The notes under the pieces were generated by a model. That model was not told the origin of the DNA and searched no databases. It saw only the letters and a program-made list of their open reading frames with translations. A program made the position numbers and the translations under genes. Positions 44,492-55,163 of a stretch of 64,000 nucleotides of DNA are shown here, one piece after another. Origin of the DNA: Chitiniphilus eburneus (GTDB lineage: Bacteria; Pseudomonadota; Gammaproteobacteria; Burkholderiales; Chitinibacteraceae); NCBI RefSeq assembly GCF_005048205.1, contig NZ_SUMF01000002.1, positions 310,001 to 374,000 on the forward strand, written 5' to 3'. Each line of letters opens with the position of its first letter. Within the stretch, counting starts at the first letter, position 1.

Positions 44492-44911
44492 CTAACGACA
44501 GTCGGCGCAAATGCCTTTGACCGTGATTTCCAGGGCCTCCGCCACGAATCCGCCGGGTAGCGGAAGCGGCAGATCGGTGCTGACTTCCTCCAGGCAGAAG
44601 AAGCGTCCACAGCGATGGCAATGGAAGTGAGCGTGGCTATGGGGGACAGGGCTGACGGAAAACCGCCATACCCGATCATCGCCAGCCAGCTTGTGGGCAA
44701 GCCCCACGTCGGTCAGCCAGTCGAGCACGCGATAGACGGTGACGCGATCCGCGTCGGGATCGAGCGCGGCGAGGACGTCCAGGTGAGAAAGCGGGCGATG
44801 CGCGCTCATCAGCGCGGCGAGCACCTTGACGCGCCAGGGCGTGACGCGCGCGCCAGCCCTGGCCACCAGTGTCCGTGCGCCGGCCAGCAAGTCCGGCGAA
44901 TCGGTGCTCAT
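44492..44911 (-). CDS. Fur-family transcriptional regulator (Zur-like)
   Basis: This 139-aa metalloregulator has the winged helix (RVTPWRVKVLAALMSAHRPL, RVTVYRVLDWLTDVGLAHKL) and the metal site region HSHAHFHCHRCGRFFC, with a C-terminal CADC structural zinc pair. Fur-family members sense Fe, Zn, Mn or peroxide. The HCHRCG and CADC cysteines and the length suggest Zur, without proof. It lies 15 bp after dksA. Confidence 0.85.
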   Translation of the reverse strand: MSTDSPDLLAGARTLVARAGARVTPWRVKVLAALMSAHRPLSHLDVLAALDPDADRVTVYRVLDWLTDVGLAHKLAGDDRVWRFSVSPVPHSHAHFHCHRCGRFFCLEEVSTDLPLPLPGGFVAEALEITVKGICADCR

Positions 44912-44926
44912 GAGAACGCGCGATGC

Positions 44927-45343
44927 CTAGTCGGCGTACTGCTTCTTCAGGCGTTCGCGGCGCTCCTGGGCTTCCAGCGACAGCGATGCCGTCGGCCGGG
45001 CCATCAAGCGCGCGAGGCCGATCGGCTCGCCAGTGTCTTCGCAATAGCCGTAGGAGCCATCGTCGATTTTCTTCACCGTGGAGTCGATCTTCATCAGCAG
45101 CTTGCGCTCGCGGTCGCGGGTACGCAGCTCCAGCGCGTATTCCTCTTCCAGCGTGGCGCGGTCGGCCGGATCGGGCGTGGCTTCCTGCTCCTGCAAGTGC
45201 TGGCTGGTCTGGCTGGCGTTGGCCAGCAGCTCTTCCTTCATGTGGAGCAGGCGCTCCCGGAAGAAAGCCAGGTGATCCGCGTTCATGTAATCCTCTTCCG
45301 GACCGTTCCAGCCGAGGATGTCTTGCTCTGTGAGTTTGGCCAT
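44927..45343 (-). CDS. dksA: RNA polymerase-binding regulator DksA
   Basis: This 138-aa protein has the coiled-coil with acidic tip (DPADRATLEEEYALELR) and the globular end YGYCEDTGEPIGLARLMAR. Only the first of the four zinc cysteines remains; the others are Thr, Ser and Ala, as in many beta- and alphaproteobacterial DksA proteins. With ppGpp it redirects transcription in starvation. It starts at the ATG at 45343. Confidence 0.94.
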   Translation of the reverse strand: MAKLTEQDILGWNGPEEDYMNADHLAFFRERLLHMKEELLANASQTSQHLQEQEATPDPADRATLEEEYALELRTRDRERKLLMKIDSTVKKIDDGSYGYCEDTGEPIGLARLMARPTASLSLEAQERRERLKKQYAD

Positions 45344-45493
45344 CGTCTTACTCGCTTTTTGTGGCGTTCATGCTCGCAAATCCGCAGCTAACCTTACAAA
45401 ACGATTCGCTGCCAAATGGGCAGGCAGCTTAAGTCAGTTCGCTGCCCACATGCAATAAGCCTGAATACTGGCCGCTGGTCCATCGCACAATTG

Positions 45494-45796
45494 TTATTGC
45501 GCGAGCACCCACCGCACGATGACGCGCAAATCCGCATCGCCGATCTGTTGCGCCGGCATCGCGATCTGCCCCCAGTTCCCGCTGCCGCCCTGTTTCACGC
45601 GGACCATCAGCTTTTCCTCGATGCCTTTCTGCCCGCGATACTTCTTGGCGATCTCCTTGTATGCAGGGCCGACGATCTTGTGGTCCACCGCGTGGCACGC
45701 CAGGCAGTTGTATTTTGCCGCTACCTTGGCGCCGTCCTCCGCAGCAAAGCTACAGGAAGCGAACAACGCCATTGCCACGATGCCTGCGATACGCAT
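45494..45796 (-). CDS. Cytochrome c, class I (c551-like)
   Basis: This 100-aa protein has a signal peptide (MRIAGIVAMALFASCSFA), one heme site CLACH, and the distal Met ligand in IAMPAQQI. It is a small periplasmic electron carrier. It is monocistronic in appearance. Confidence 0.92.
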   Translation of the reverse strand: MRIAGIVAMALFASCSFAAEDGAKVAAKYNCLACHAVDHKIVGPAYKEIAKKYRGQKGIEEKLMVRVKQGGSGNWGQIAMPAQQIGDADLRVIVRWVLAQ

Positions 45797-45993
45797 GGGT
45801 ATGCACCTTCTCTTACAAATGGGGTATAGCGCATATTAAGCAAGCCCTCGGGGTGTGGCAAACCCTTCGGCTGGGGGGTGATTTACCGCGCGTCCCGTTG
45901 CCCCGGACGGCTACTCCCTGCCGTCGGGGGTGGCTTTCAGGGGCTATGCTACACTCGCCCGATTCTTCAACAGGGTCGGTCAGGAATTTGGCA

Positions 45994-46854
45994 ATGGATC
46001 GCGGGCAACGTTTCATGGCAGTCGCGCTGGCGCTATCCCTGCTCGCCCACGCTGCACCTATCTTCGGCATCAAGTTCGTGCTGCCCGATCCGCGCACGCT
46101 GTTTTCCAGCCAGCCGCTGGAGGTGGTGCTGGTCAATCAGCGGACCGACACCGCGCCGGCCAAGGCCGAGGTGGATGCACAGGTCAACCTCGATGGGGGC
46201 GGCAATACCGACGCGGAGAATCGCCGGGTCAAGAGTCCCCTGCCCGTGCTGGCGAAAACGCCGTCGGCCGAGCTGGAGCGCACGCAGGCACGGCAGCAGC
46301 AACTGGAGCAGCGCACCCGGCAACTGATGACCAAGCTGGAGCGTGACGGCACCCTGGGCCAGACGGAAAAGCAGGATGCGCCCACCACGGACGCGCAGCC
46401 GGGCGTGGACCCTGAGGAAATCCGCCAGCAGGCGCGCGAGCTGTCCGGCCTGGCCGCGCAGGTGAGCAAGCGCCTGGAGGCTTACCAGACCCGCCCCCGC
46501 AAAACCTTCATCGGCGCCCGTGCCCGGGAATATCGCTTTGCGCGGTATGTGGAGGATTGGCGGATGAAGGTGGAGCGCCTGGGCAATCTGGCGTATCCCA
46601 CGGACAAGAATGGCCAGAAGCTGTACGGCCGGTTGCGGCTGGACGTGGAGATCGATGCCAACGGCAACGTGACTTCGGCGGAAATCGGTAAATCGTCCGG
46701 CAACGCGGAGCTGGATGCCGCCGCGCTGCGGATCGTGAAGCAAGCCGCGCCCTACGGGGCCTTCCCGCCGGAAATCCGCAAGGACACCGATGTGATCGGC
46801 ATCAGTCGCCACTGGACGTTCGGCAAGGGCGACAGCGTGCTCGGCGACGAGTGA
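45994..46854 (+). CDS. TonB-like energy-transduction protein
   Basis: This 286-aa protein has an N-terminal membrane anchor ([19 protein letters not shown]), a long coiled-coil linker (about 80-165), and a TonB C-terminal domain ([40 protein letters not shown]). TonB proteins couple proton-motive force to outer-membrane receptors, but no exbBD sits beside it. Its stop overlaps the ruvC start. Confidence 0.85.
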   Translation: MDRGQRFMAVALALSLLAHAAPIFGIKFVLPDPRTLFSSQPLEVVLVNQRTDTAPAKAEVDAQVNLDGGGNTDAENRRVKSPLPVLAKTPSAELERTQARQQQLEQRTRQLMTKLERDGTLGQTEKQDAPTTDAQPGVDPEEIRQQARELSGLAAQVSKRLEAYQTRPRKTFIGARAREYRFARYVEDWRMKVERLGNLAYPTDKNGQKLYGRLRLDVEIDANGNVTSAEIGKSSGNAELDAAALRIVKQAAPYGAFPPEIRKDTDVIGISRHWTFGKGDSVLGDE

Positions 46855-47378
46855 TGCGCGTTCTCGGCATCGACCCCGGCTCCCGCATCGCCGGCTTCGG
46901 TGTGATCGATGTTGCGGGTCAGCAGCGCAGTTACGTGGCTTCCGGTTGCATCAAGACGCCGGTCGGCGGCACCTTGCCGGAGCGGGTCAAGGCCTTGCTC
47001 GACGGCATTGCCCAGATCGTCGAAACTTACCAGCCCGACATCGCGGCGGTGGAAATCGTCTTCGTCAACGTCAACCCGCAGTCCACGCTGTTGCTCGGCC
47101 AGGCGCGCGGCGCGGTGATTGCGGCACTGGTGCTGGCAGGGTTGCCCATCGCGGAGTACACCGCCTTGCAGGTCAAGCAGGCCGTGGTCGGCAATGGCCA
47201 CGCGGATAAGGATCAGGTCGGCCACATGGTGCAGCGGCTGCTGCGCCTGAGCGGCATTCCGCAAGCCGACGCGGCCGACGCGCTCGCCGTGGCGCTGGCC
47301 CACTCGCAGCACGCCAGCGGCGTGGCGGGGCAACTGCAAAAGCAGGGCCGTTCGATTCGTCGCGGTCGCCTGATCTGA
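46854..47378 (+). CDS. ruvC: Holliday junction resolvase RuvC
   Basis: This 174-aa endonuclease cuts four-way junctions. The acidic active site is D7 (GIDPG), E67 (AAVEIVFVN), D139 and D142 ([10 protein letters not shown]). The start ATG overlaps the TonB stop. ruvA and ruvB follow further on, separated by small genes. Confidence 0.96.
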   Translation: MRVLGIDPGSRIAGFGVIDVAGQQRSYVASGCIKTPVGGTLPERVKALLDGIAQIVETYQPDIAAVEIVFVNVNPQSTLLLGQARGAVIAALVLAGLPIAEYTALQVKQAVVGNGHADKDQVGHMVQRLLRLSGIPQADAADALAVALAHSQHASGVAGQLQKQGRSIRRGRLI

Positions 47379-47449
47379 GGCCATTCTCAGGAACTACCCG
47401 TGCAGCCAGCGGTCCCTAACGTTTCCTTATTTCCCAAAGAGAAACCTTC

Positions 47450-47725
47450 ATGGACTGCCCGGTCTGCAAGACCACGCAACTGGTGATGAGTGAGCGTCAG
47501 GGCGTGGAGATCGATTACTGCCCGCAATGCCGTGGTGTCTGGCTGGATCGTGGCGAACTGGACAAGATCATCGAACGTAGCGCCCGGGATCAGGCTCCCG
47601 CCCCGGCGCCCGCGCCGACGGCGCAGCCCTACCCGCCAGCCCAGCCGCACTACCAGGACCACGACGCCTACAAGCGGCAAAAGCACTATCGCAAAAAGAG
47701 CTTTCTGGAAGAGCTGTTCGACTGA
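47450..47725 (+). CDS. TFIIB-type zinc-ribbon protein
   Basis: This 91-aa protein starts [20 protein letters not shown] and has [18 protein letters not shown], the zf-TFIIB zinc ribbon (CPxC...CPxC). A Pro-rich linker and a basic tail [17 protein letters not shown] follow. The function is unknown; it is often found in proteobacteria. Confidence 0.88.
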   Translation: MDCPVCKTTQLVMSERQGVEIDYCPQCRGVWLDRGELDKIIERSARDQAPAPAPAPTAQPYPPAQPHYQDHDAYKRQKHYRKKSFLEELFD

Positions 47726-47822
47726 CGCCCCGGTTTGCTTCGTTCATACTGGCGAACCCGCGAGACGCGCTCCGTATTCACGGGGCGCGTTGTCGTTTGA
47801 CCGCCACAACGAAGGAATCCTC

Positions 47823-48416
47823 ATGATCGGCCGCCTTTCCGGAACGCTGCTCGAAAAGCAGCCACCTCATGTCGTCGTGGACGCCCATGGCGTCGGCTAC
47901 GAACTGGATGTGCCGATGAGCACGCTGTATGTATTGCCGGCGGTGGGTGCGAAGGTGGAGCTGTTCACTCACCTGGTGGTGCGCGAGGATGCGCAATTGC
48001 TCTATGGTTTTGCCAGCCGTGTCGAGCGCGATCTGTTTCGCGAGCTGATCAAGATTTCCGGCATCGGCGCCAAGATCGCGCTGGCCATCCTGTCCGGGCT
48101 TTCCGGGGATGAGCTGGCGCTGGCGATTGCCAGCGAGGATGTGGCGCGCCTGTCCAAAGTGCCCGGCATCGGCAAGAAGACAGCCGAGCGTCTGGTGCTG
48201 GAGCTCAAGGGCAAGCTGGGCGGCCTGCCCGTCACCGGCGGCGTGCCGTCGATGACCGCCGCGGCGCCGGCCGGTGTGAACAACGATATCCTGCATGCCT
48301 TGCTGGCGCTGGGTTACAACGAGCGCGAAGCCGGCGCCGCGATCAAGGATCTCCCCGCCGGTACGGAAGTCTCCGACGGCATCCGGCAGGCATTGAAGCG
48401 ACTGGCGCGCGTCTGA
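47823..48416 (+). CDS. ruvA: Holliday junction branch-migration protein RuvA
   Basis: This 197-aa protein begins [20 protein letters not shown], has two helix-hairpin-helix motifs ([16 protein letters not shown] and [17 protein letters not shown]) and the C-terminal RuvB-contact domain. It forms the tetramer on which RuvB motors act. Confidence 0.96.
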   Translation: MIGRLSGTLLEKQPPHVVVDAHGVGYELDVPMSTLYVLPAVGAKVELFTHLVVREDAQLLYGFASRVERDLFRELIKISGIGAKIALAILSGLSGDELALAIASEDVARLSKVPGIGKKTAERLVLELKGKLGGLPVTGGVPSMTAAAPAGVNNDILHALLALGYNEREAGAAIKDLPAGTEVSDGIRQALKRLARV

Positions 48417-48467
48417 AGCAGCCCGCCAGCTAACCAAAAAAAGTGAACCAACCCGCAAGGAGCGCCC

Positions 48468-49241
48468 ATGGCAAACGTAGCCGTGTTGATCGATGCCGAT
48501 AATGTTTCGCCTACCTGGATCGAACAGGTTCTCGATGAGGCAGGCAAGCTGGGAACGCTGGCGCTCAAGCGCGTCTATGGCGACTTCAGCCGGCACGAAC
48601 GTTCGTGGCGCGACTTGTGTGCTCGTTTTGCCATTCACCCGGTGCAGCAGTTTCCCAATACCAAGGGCAAGAACGCCTCCGATATTGCCATGGTGATCGA
48701 TGCCATGGATCTGTTGCACTCCGAGCGCTACGAGAGCTTTTGCCTGGTATCGAGCGACAGCGATTTCAGCCGTCTGGCCACGCGACTGCGCGAGGATGGC
48801 GTGGTGGTGTGGGGCTTTGGCGAACAGAAAACGCCGGAAGCCTTCGTCAAGGCATGCAGCAAGTTCGTCTACGTGGAAATCCTGCAACCCGCCGACCTGG
48901 ACGATCTGAACCCGTTGCTGAGCGACCAGCCCGCTGTGGCCGAGCCGGCGCAGTTGCTGGCGATCGACAAGCGCTTAAAGCGTTTGCTGTCCGATGCGCT
49001 GGTCAAGCTGTCCGATGACGAAGGCTGGGCCAACCTCAGCGGTATCGGCAGCCTGCTCGGTCAGCAGCACCCCGATTTCGACTCGCGCAACTATGGCTAC
49101 GCCAAGCTCTCCAGCCTGATCAAGGCCACCGGCTGGTTCGAAGTGCAGCCGCCCGGACCGGCCAATCGTTCCACGCTGGTGCGGCTGGTGCCCAAGCAGA
49201 AGGCGCCCAAGGCCCGAACCACCAAGGTTGCCAAGGCCTGA
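48468..49241 (+). CDS. NYN/LabA-like RNase-fold protein with OST-HTH domain
   Basis: This 257-aa protein has an NYN (PIN-like) domain ([53 protein letters not shown]) with the usual acidic residues, and a C-terminal OST-HTH/LOTUS-like domain ([20 protein letters not shown]). Such proteins are predicted RNA-binding nucleases. The gene sits between ruvA and ruvB. Confidence 0.88.
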   Translation: MANVAVLIDADNVSPTWIEQVLDEAGKLGTLALKRVYGDFSRHERSWRDLCARFAIHPVQQFPNTKGKNASDIAMVIDAMDLLHSERYESFCLVSSDSDFSRLATRLREDGVVVWGFGEQKTPEAFVKACSKFVYVEILQPADLDDLNPLLSDQPAVAEPAQLLAIDKRLKRLLSDALVKLSDDEGWANLSGIGSLLGQQHPDFDSRNYGYAKLSSLIKATGWFEVQPPGPANRSTLVRLVPKQKAPKARTTKVAKA

Positions 49242-49243
49242 AC

Positions 49244-49851
49244 ATGCGTCGCTGGTATGTGGGGTGGACCGGCTGGCTGGCCATGGCTGGCGCCGTGGGC
49301 TTCGTCACATTGTGGCTGCTGCTGGGCAGTGCTCCCCTCGTGAATCTGGATGCCGGGGTTTCCGTCGCGCTGTACAACCTGGGCCCCCATTGGGTGACGG
49401 TCGCGCAGTGGGCCGCGCGGGCGGGCAGCTTTGCCGGTTCGATGACGATCGCCTGCCTGCTCGGCCTGGCGTTGTACCGGGTTGGACGCAGCGCCTGGCC
49501 GGGGTTGCCGTTGTTCCTGCTGTCGGTTTGGGGAGGCAACAGCCTGCTCAAACTGCTGGTCAACCGCCCTCGCCCGGAACTGGACTACCTGATGACGGTA
49601 CATGGCTCGTCGTTTCCCAGTGGCCATGCCATGGCGGCATGGGGGCTGGGCTGCGCGGCGGCGTGGCTGCTGCGCCGGCGCTGGCCGCGGGCGTGGCCCT
49701 GCTGGGTTGCGCTGGGGACGCTCTGGATCCTGGGTGGTGGATTGGCGCGGGTGGTGCTGGGGGTGCACCATTTCTCCGATATCATGGCCGGGTATGCGGC
49801 AGCAGCGGTGCTGGTCGCCTTGTATTTCCACCTTGCGCCCAGGTTTTCCCG

Positions 49852-49855
<4 letters not shown>
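49244..49855 (+). CDS. PAP2-family membrane phosphatase
   Basis: This 203-aa protein has about six membrane segments and the three PAP2 motifs: [21 protein letters not shown] and [16 protein letters not shown]. Family members dephosphorylate lipid phosphates such as undecaprenyl pyrophosphate or phosphatidate. Its stop overlaps the ruvB start (ATGA). Confidence 0.92.
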
Positions 49856-50895
<1,040 letters not shown>

Positions 50896-50997
50896 GAACA
50901 AAAGCCAGCTTCACAGGTCGGGAAGATTTGGTTCACGTAAGCACGGGTTTTGTCGGACAATCCGGCAACGCCTGAAAACAAGCGAAGGGAGAATAAG

Positions 50998-51681
50998 GTG
51001 GACGTCGCAGTCGGCGCGCAAGACATGTCTATCCTCACGCTGGTCACGCAGGCCAGCTTCGTCGTGCAACTGGTGATGGCACTGCTGGTGCTGCTGTCGC
51101 TGCTGTCCTGGTGGCACATTTTCAGCAAGTTCTTCACGCTGCGTACCGCCCTGCGCCGTACCGACGATTTCGAAGATCGTTTCTGGAGCGGCACCGATCT
51201 GGCCGGGCTCTACGAGCATACCCGGCGCGGCAATGCCATCGGCCTGGAAAAGATCTTCGTGGCGGGCTTCACCGAGTTCCAGAAGCTGCGCCAGCGCGGT
51301 GGCATGGAGCTGTCCGACATCATGGACGGCACCCGGCGCGCGATGCGTGCTGCCACGCAGCGCGAACTCGACTACCTGGACAAGCACACGTCCTTTCTGG
51401 CCTCGGTCGGCTCGGTATCGCCCTATATCGGCCTGTTCGGCACGGTGTGGGGCATCATGCATGCGTTCCGCGGCCTGGCGAATGTTGGGCAGGCCACGCT
51501 GGCCACCGTCGCGCCCGGTATTGCCGAGGCGCTGGTGGCCACCGCCATCGGCCTGTTCGCGGCGATTCCGGCCACTGTCGCGTACAACCGCTTCGCGCAC
51601 GATGTGGATGGCCTGGCCAACCGCTTCGACGCCTTCTCCGAGGAATTCCTCAACATCCTGCAGCGTCAGGCTGCGAAGTAA
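50998..51681 (+). CDS. tolQ: Tol-Pal motor protein TolQ
   Basis: This 227-aa inner-membrane protein has three membrane helices (about 20-45, 135-160 and 170-195) and the MotA/TolQ/ExbB motif SVSPYIGLFGTVWGIMHAF. With TolR it harvests proton-motive force for TolA. The GTG at 50998 is chosen because GGGAGAA precedes it; a TTG at 50950 is less likely. Confidence 0.95.
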   Translation: MDVAVGAQDMSILTLVTQASFVVQLVMALLVLLSLLSWWHIFSKFFTLRTALRRTDDFEDRFWSGTDLAGLYEHTRRGNAIGLEKIFVAGFTEFQKLRQRGGMELSDIMDGTRRAMRAATQRELDYLDKHTSFLASVGSVSPYIGLFGTVWGIMHAFRGLANVGQATLATVAPGIAEALVATAIGLFAAIPATVAYNRFAHDVDGLANRFDAFSEEFLNILQRQAAK

Positions 51682-51699
51682 AGGAACGAGGGCAACGAG

Positions 51700-52128
51700 A
51701 TGGCCGGACATCGCAGACCCCGCCGTGCAATGAACCAGATCAACGTCGTGCCATATATCGACGTGATGCTGGTGCTGCTGGTGATCTTCATGGTGACCGC
51801 ACCGATGATGCAGCAGGGCACCATTGCGTTGCCGACGGTGGGCGCCACCACCGACCGCGAAGTGCGCGCACAACCGCTGCGCGTGGAAATCGACGCCAAC
51901 GGCGCAATGAAGCTGATCGACAGCGGCAACATCAGCGAATCCGCCGCCGATGCCCCTGCGCTGGCGGAGCTGGTCAAGGCGCGGCTGGCCAGTGATCCCG
52001 AGCGCCCGGTGGTCATCGCCGCCGACAAGGGCGTGAAATACGAACTGGTGATGAACGCGATGGATGCGCTCAAGCGCGCGCAGATCGCCCGCGTCGGGCT
52101 GCTGGTGGAGCAGCGTTCCGGCACATGA
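51700..52128 (+). CDS. tolR: Tol-Pal protein TolR
   Basis: This 142-aa protein is of the ExbD/TolR type, with one membrane helix containing the key Asp in VVPYIDVMLVLLVIFMV and a periplasmic C-terminal domain (RPVVIAADKGVKYELVMNAM). It overlaps tolA by 4 bp. Confidence 0.95.
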   Translation: MAGHRRPRRAMNQINVVPYIDVMLVLLVIFMVTAPMMQQGTIALPTVGATTDREVRAQPLRVEIDANGAMKLIDSGNISESAADAPALAELVKARLASDPERPVVIAADKGVKYELVMNAMDALKRAQIARVGLLVEQRSGT

Positions 52129-52967
52129 GTCCGCGTCAGGCAATCAACGAGCGCGAGGCGCACCGTGGCTTGAGCTTCCTGCTGGCCTTGGTGGTACACG
52201 TCCTGTTCGTCGTTTTCCTGCTGATCTCGGTGCAGTGGCAGACCAAAAAGCCGCAGCCGGTGGAAGTGGAGCTGTGGGGTCCGCCACCGGCTGAGAGCGA
52301 TCATATGCCGCCGGCACCGGTGGAAAAGCCCAAGCCCATTCCACCCGCCCCGCCCGCGCCGGTCGAAAAGGACCCGGACATCGCCACGGAAAAGGTCAAG
52401 CCCAAGCCGACGCCGCGTCCTACCCCCACACCACGCCCGACGCCCACCCCGACCCCGGTGGTAACACCGACGCCTGCGCCGAAGCCAACGCCGGCCAAGG
52501 TGGTGCCGACCCCTACCAGCAAGCCCACGCCGAAGCCGCGTCCGCGTAGCGAAATGGACGACGCATTGTCGATGGATGCCCTGCTCAAGCCGGGCGCGAA
52601 ACCGCAGCCTGGTGCCAAGCCGGGTGGCAAGGGCACCGACCCGAACGCGCCCACCGGCAGTACTGGGCAAGGCAGCGGCACCGGTGTCGGCGACGATTAC
52701 CGCGCGCGGGTGACGGCACTGATCAAATCGCGCCTGACCTACGACGATACCGGCGCGGGCAACCCCAGCGCCGTCTACCGGATCAGCCTGCTACCCAGCG
52801 GCGAGATCCAGAACATCGAGCTGGTACGTTCCAGCGGCGACGCTGCGTATAACCAGGCCATCGAGCGGGCCATCACCGGACTGCGGCAGTTCCCGCCCCT
52901 GCCTTCGGGCAAGCCGTTCAGCGGGGGCGAGCGCCAATGGAACATCACTTTCCGCCTGCGTGACTGA
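52125..52967 (+). CDS. tolA: Tol-Pal protein TolA
   Basis: This 280-aa protein has an N-terminal membrane anchor (FLLALVVHVLFVVFLLISVQ), an extended linker, and a TonB-like C-terminal domain (LIKSRLTYDDTGAGNPSAVY, FPPLPSGKPF). The linker (about 60-150) is a Pro-Thr/Pro-Lys repeat rather than the usual long Ala/Lys helix, so it should be extended and rigid. It spans the periplasm to reach TolB and Pal. Confidence 0.92.
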   Translation: MSPRQAINEREAHRGLSFLLALVVHVLFVVFLLISVQWQTKKPQPVEVELWGPPPAESDHMPPAPVEKPKPIPPAPPAPVEKDPDIATEKVKPKPTPRPTPTPRPTPTPTPVVTPTPAPKPTPAKVVPTPTSKPTPKPRPRSEMDDALSMDALLKPGAKPQPGAKPGGKGTDPNAPTGSTGQGSGTGVGDDYRARVTALIKSRLTYDDTGAGNPSAVYRISLLPSGEIQNIELVRSSGDAAYNQAIERAITGLRQFPPLPSGKPFSGGERQWNITFRLRD

Positions 52968-53022
52968 CGCGGACGGAGCCGATCGACAACAGGGCCATCG
53001 CATGGCCCGAAGGAGCGACGCA

Positions 53023-54294
53023 ATGCTGGAGCGCATCTTCAAATTCCTGGTCGCGGGCCTGTTGGCCGCGAGTACGGCGGCGCATGCCGACATGAGCATC
53101 GAAGTGGTCGGCGTCGGCGCCAACCAGTATCCCATCGCGATTGCCCCGTTCCAGAGCGAACAGGCGCAGCAACAGCCGCTGACGCCGGTGATCGCGGACG
53201 ATCTCAGTCGCAGCGGGTTGTTCAAGGTGATCGGCGCCGGCGATCTGTCGCCCGTTCCCTATGCTCCCGAGCAGATCAACGCGGCGGCCTTGAGCGGCCG
53301 TGGCGCGCAGACGGCGCTGGTCGGCCGGGTGGAGCCCGCTGGCGATGGCAATCTCTCGATCAAGTTCTGGCTGATCGACCTGGGCACCAAGCAGACGCTG
53401 ATCGCGCATGAGAAGGTGGCGCGACCGACGCAACTGCGCCGCGTGGCGCATCAGATTGCCGATATGATCTACCAGAAGATCACCGGCGAGCCCGGGGCCT
53501 TCAACAGCCGTATTGCCTATGTGCTCAAGCAGGGCAAGCGTTACCAGTTGCAGGTGGCCGATGCGGACGGTTATGGCGCACAGACCATCGTTGCGTCCAA
53601 CGAGCCGATCATGTCGCCCAAGTGGTCCCCCGATGGCGGTCGTCTGGCGTATGTCTCGTTCGAGGACAAGAAGCCCATTGTCTATGCCCAGGAGCTGGCC
53701 ACCGGCCGGCGCTGGCAGGTGGCGGCGTTCAAGGGCAGCAACTCCGCGCCCGCATGGGCCCCCGATGGCAAGACGCTGGCGGTAACGCTGACGCGCGACG
53801 GCGGCAGCCAGATCTTCACCGTGCCGGTGCAGGGCGGGACGCCGCGCCGGCTGACCAATACCGGTGAAATCAATACCGAGGCCTATTTCACGCCGGACGG
53901 CAGCATTGTCTTTACCTCCGACCGGGGCGGCAGTCCGCAGATCTATCGGATGTCGGCTTCTGGCGGGCAGGCCGAGCGTCTGACCTTTACCGGTGGCTAC
54001 AATGCGTCGCCCAAGGTCAGCCCCGACGGCAAGACCCTGACTTTCGTCACCCAGACCAATGGTTTCCATGTGGCGGTCATGGACATGGCCAGTCGCCAGG
54101 TGCAGGTGCTGACCGATACCAGCGCCGATGATTCGCCTTCCTTCGCGCCCAACGCGCGGATGATCCTGTACGAAACGGAAGTGGGCGGCCGAGGCGTCTT
54201 GCATGCCGTATCGCGCGATGGCCGCGTCAAGCAGCGCCTGCGCGTGCAGGCCGGCGACGTACGCCAGCCGGCCTGGGGGCCGGTGTTGCGCTAA
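53023..54294 (+). CDS. tolB: Tol-Pal protein TolB
   Basis: This 423-aa periplasmic protein has a signal peptide (FKFLVAGLLAASTAAHA), an N-terminal domain and a six-bladed beta-propeller with repeated SPKWSPDGGRLAYVS, APAWAPDGKTLAVTL and SPKVSPDGKTLTFVT blocks. It binds Pal. The ATG at 53023 has AAGGAG 7 nt upstream and is preferred over the one at 53002. Confidence 0.96.
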   Translation: MLERIFKFLVAGLLAASTAAHADMSIEVVGVGANQYPIAIAPFQSEQAQQQPLTPVIADDLSRSGLFKVIGAGDLSPVPYAPEQINAAALSGRGAQTALVGRVEPAGDGNLSIKFWLIDLGTKQTLIAHEKVARPTQLRRVAHQIADMIYQKITGEPGAFNSRIAYVLKQGKRYQLQVADADGYGAQTIVASNEPIMSPKWSPDGGRLAYVSFEDKKPIVYAQELATGRRWQVAAFKGSNSAPAWAPDGKTLAVTLTRDGGSQIFTVPVQGGTPRRLTNTGEINTEAYFTPDGSIVFTSDRGGSPQIYRMSASGGQAERLTFTGGYNASPKVSPDGKTLTFVTQTNGFHVAVMDMASRQVQVLTDTSADDSPSFAPNARMILYETEVGGRGVLHAVSRDGRVKQRLRVQAGDVRQPAWGPVLR

Positions 54295-54506
54295 GGGCGT
54301 GAAAAATAACTGCTTCACGAAAGGTGGGGCCTGTTTAGCATGTGCTGCCGGGCACGGGTGGTGATTCGTGCCCCATCCCACATATGGCTTGTAATACATC
54401 GTGCAAATCTTGTAAGGTTTGCGGTTTATGCTGCTGCTATTGGCTGGACGACGACGCATATGCGGCCGACCCGCCAGATCCGGTTTTGACCAAGGAGATT
54501 CATGTC

Positions 54507-55049
54507 ATGAAAAAGATCGCGCTCAGCCTCGCCCTCACGGCGTTGCTTGCCGCCTGCGCCAGCCAGCCGAAGACCGATGGCTCGTCCACCCAGACACCGG
54601 CTCCGGTGACCGATGGTGCTTCGACTTCCGGAACGAGCACCAGTGGCTCGCAAGGCAATGACCTGGCACAGAAGGGCTATAACCCGCTGACCGACCCGAA
54701 CAATGTGCTGTCGACCCGCCGCGTGTACTTCGATTTCGACTCCTTCGTGGTAAAGAGCGAATACACGCCGGTGGTGGAGGCCCACTCCAAATACCTGCTG
54801 GATAACCATAGCGCCAAGATCATCATCCAGGGCCATACCGACGCACGCGGTACCGCTGAATACAACTTGGCGCTGGGCCAGAAGCGTGCCGACGCGGTCA
54901 AGAAGAACATGAACGCCTATGGCGTGCAGGATGCGCAGATCGAGACGGTCAGCTTCGGCAAGGAAAAGCCCCTGGAACTGGGCGATACCGAGGAAGCCTG
55001 GGCACGCAACCGTCGCGCCGAAATTGTTTACCAGGGCGAGCAGCAATAA
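54507..55049 (+). CDS. pal: Peptidoglycan-associated lipoprotein Pal
   Basis: This 180-aa outer-membrane lipoprotein has a lipobox LLAAC (Cys16), a Ser/Thr-rich linker, and an OmpA-like domain (RRVYFDFDSFVVKSEYTPVV, IIIQGHTDARGTAEYNLALG, ARNRRAEIVY) that binds diaminopimelate. AAGGAG lies upstream of the ATG at 54507. Confidence 0.96.
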   Translation: MKKIALSLALTALLAACASQPKTDGSSTQTPAPVTDGASTSGTSTSGSQGNDLAQKGYNPLTDPNNVLSTRRVYFDFDSFVVKSEYTPVVEAHSKYLLDNHSAKIIIQGHTDARGTAEYNLALGQKRADAVKKNMNAYGVQDAQIETVSFGKEKPLELGDTEEAWARNRRAEIVYQGEQQ

Positions 55050-55113
55050 TTTGCGCCATGTCCGTTGCATGGCTCCGCTTGCTTGTCGCGCGGGGTGAAT
55101 GCGCCTAGTCTTG

Positions 55114-55140
55114 CGGCGACGGGATTCCTGTCGCCGTTTT
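55114..55140 (+). terminator. Possible terminator after pal
   Basis: CGGCGAC...GTCGCCG with a TTTT run follows the pal gene. The T run is short, so partial readthrough into cpoB is likely. Confidence 0.55.
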
Positions 55141-55163
55141 CCATTTTCAGCCTGTAGCCCGCC

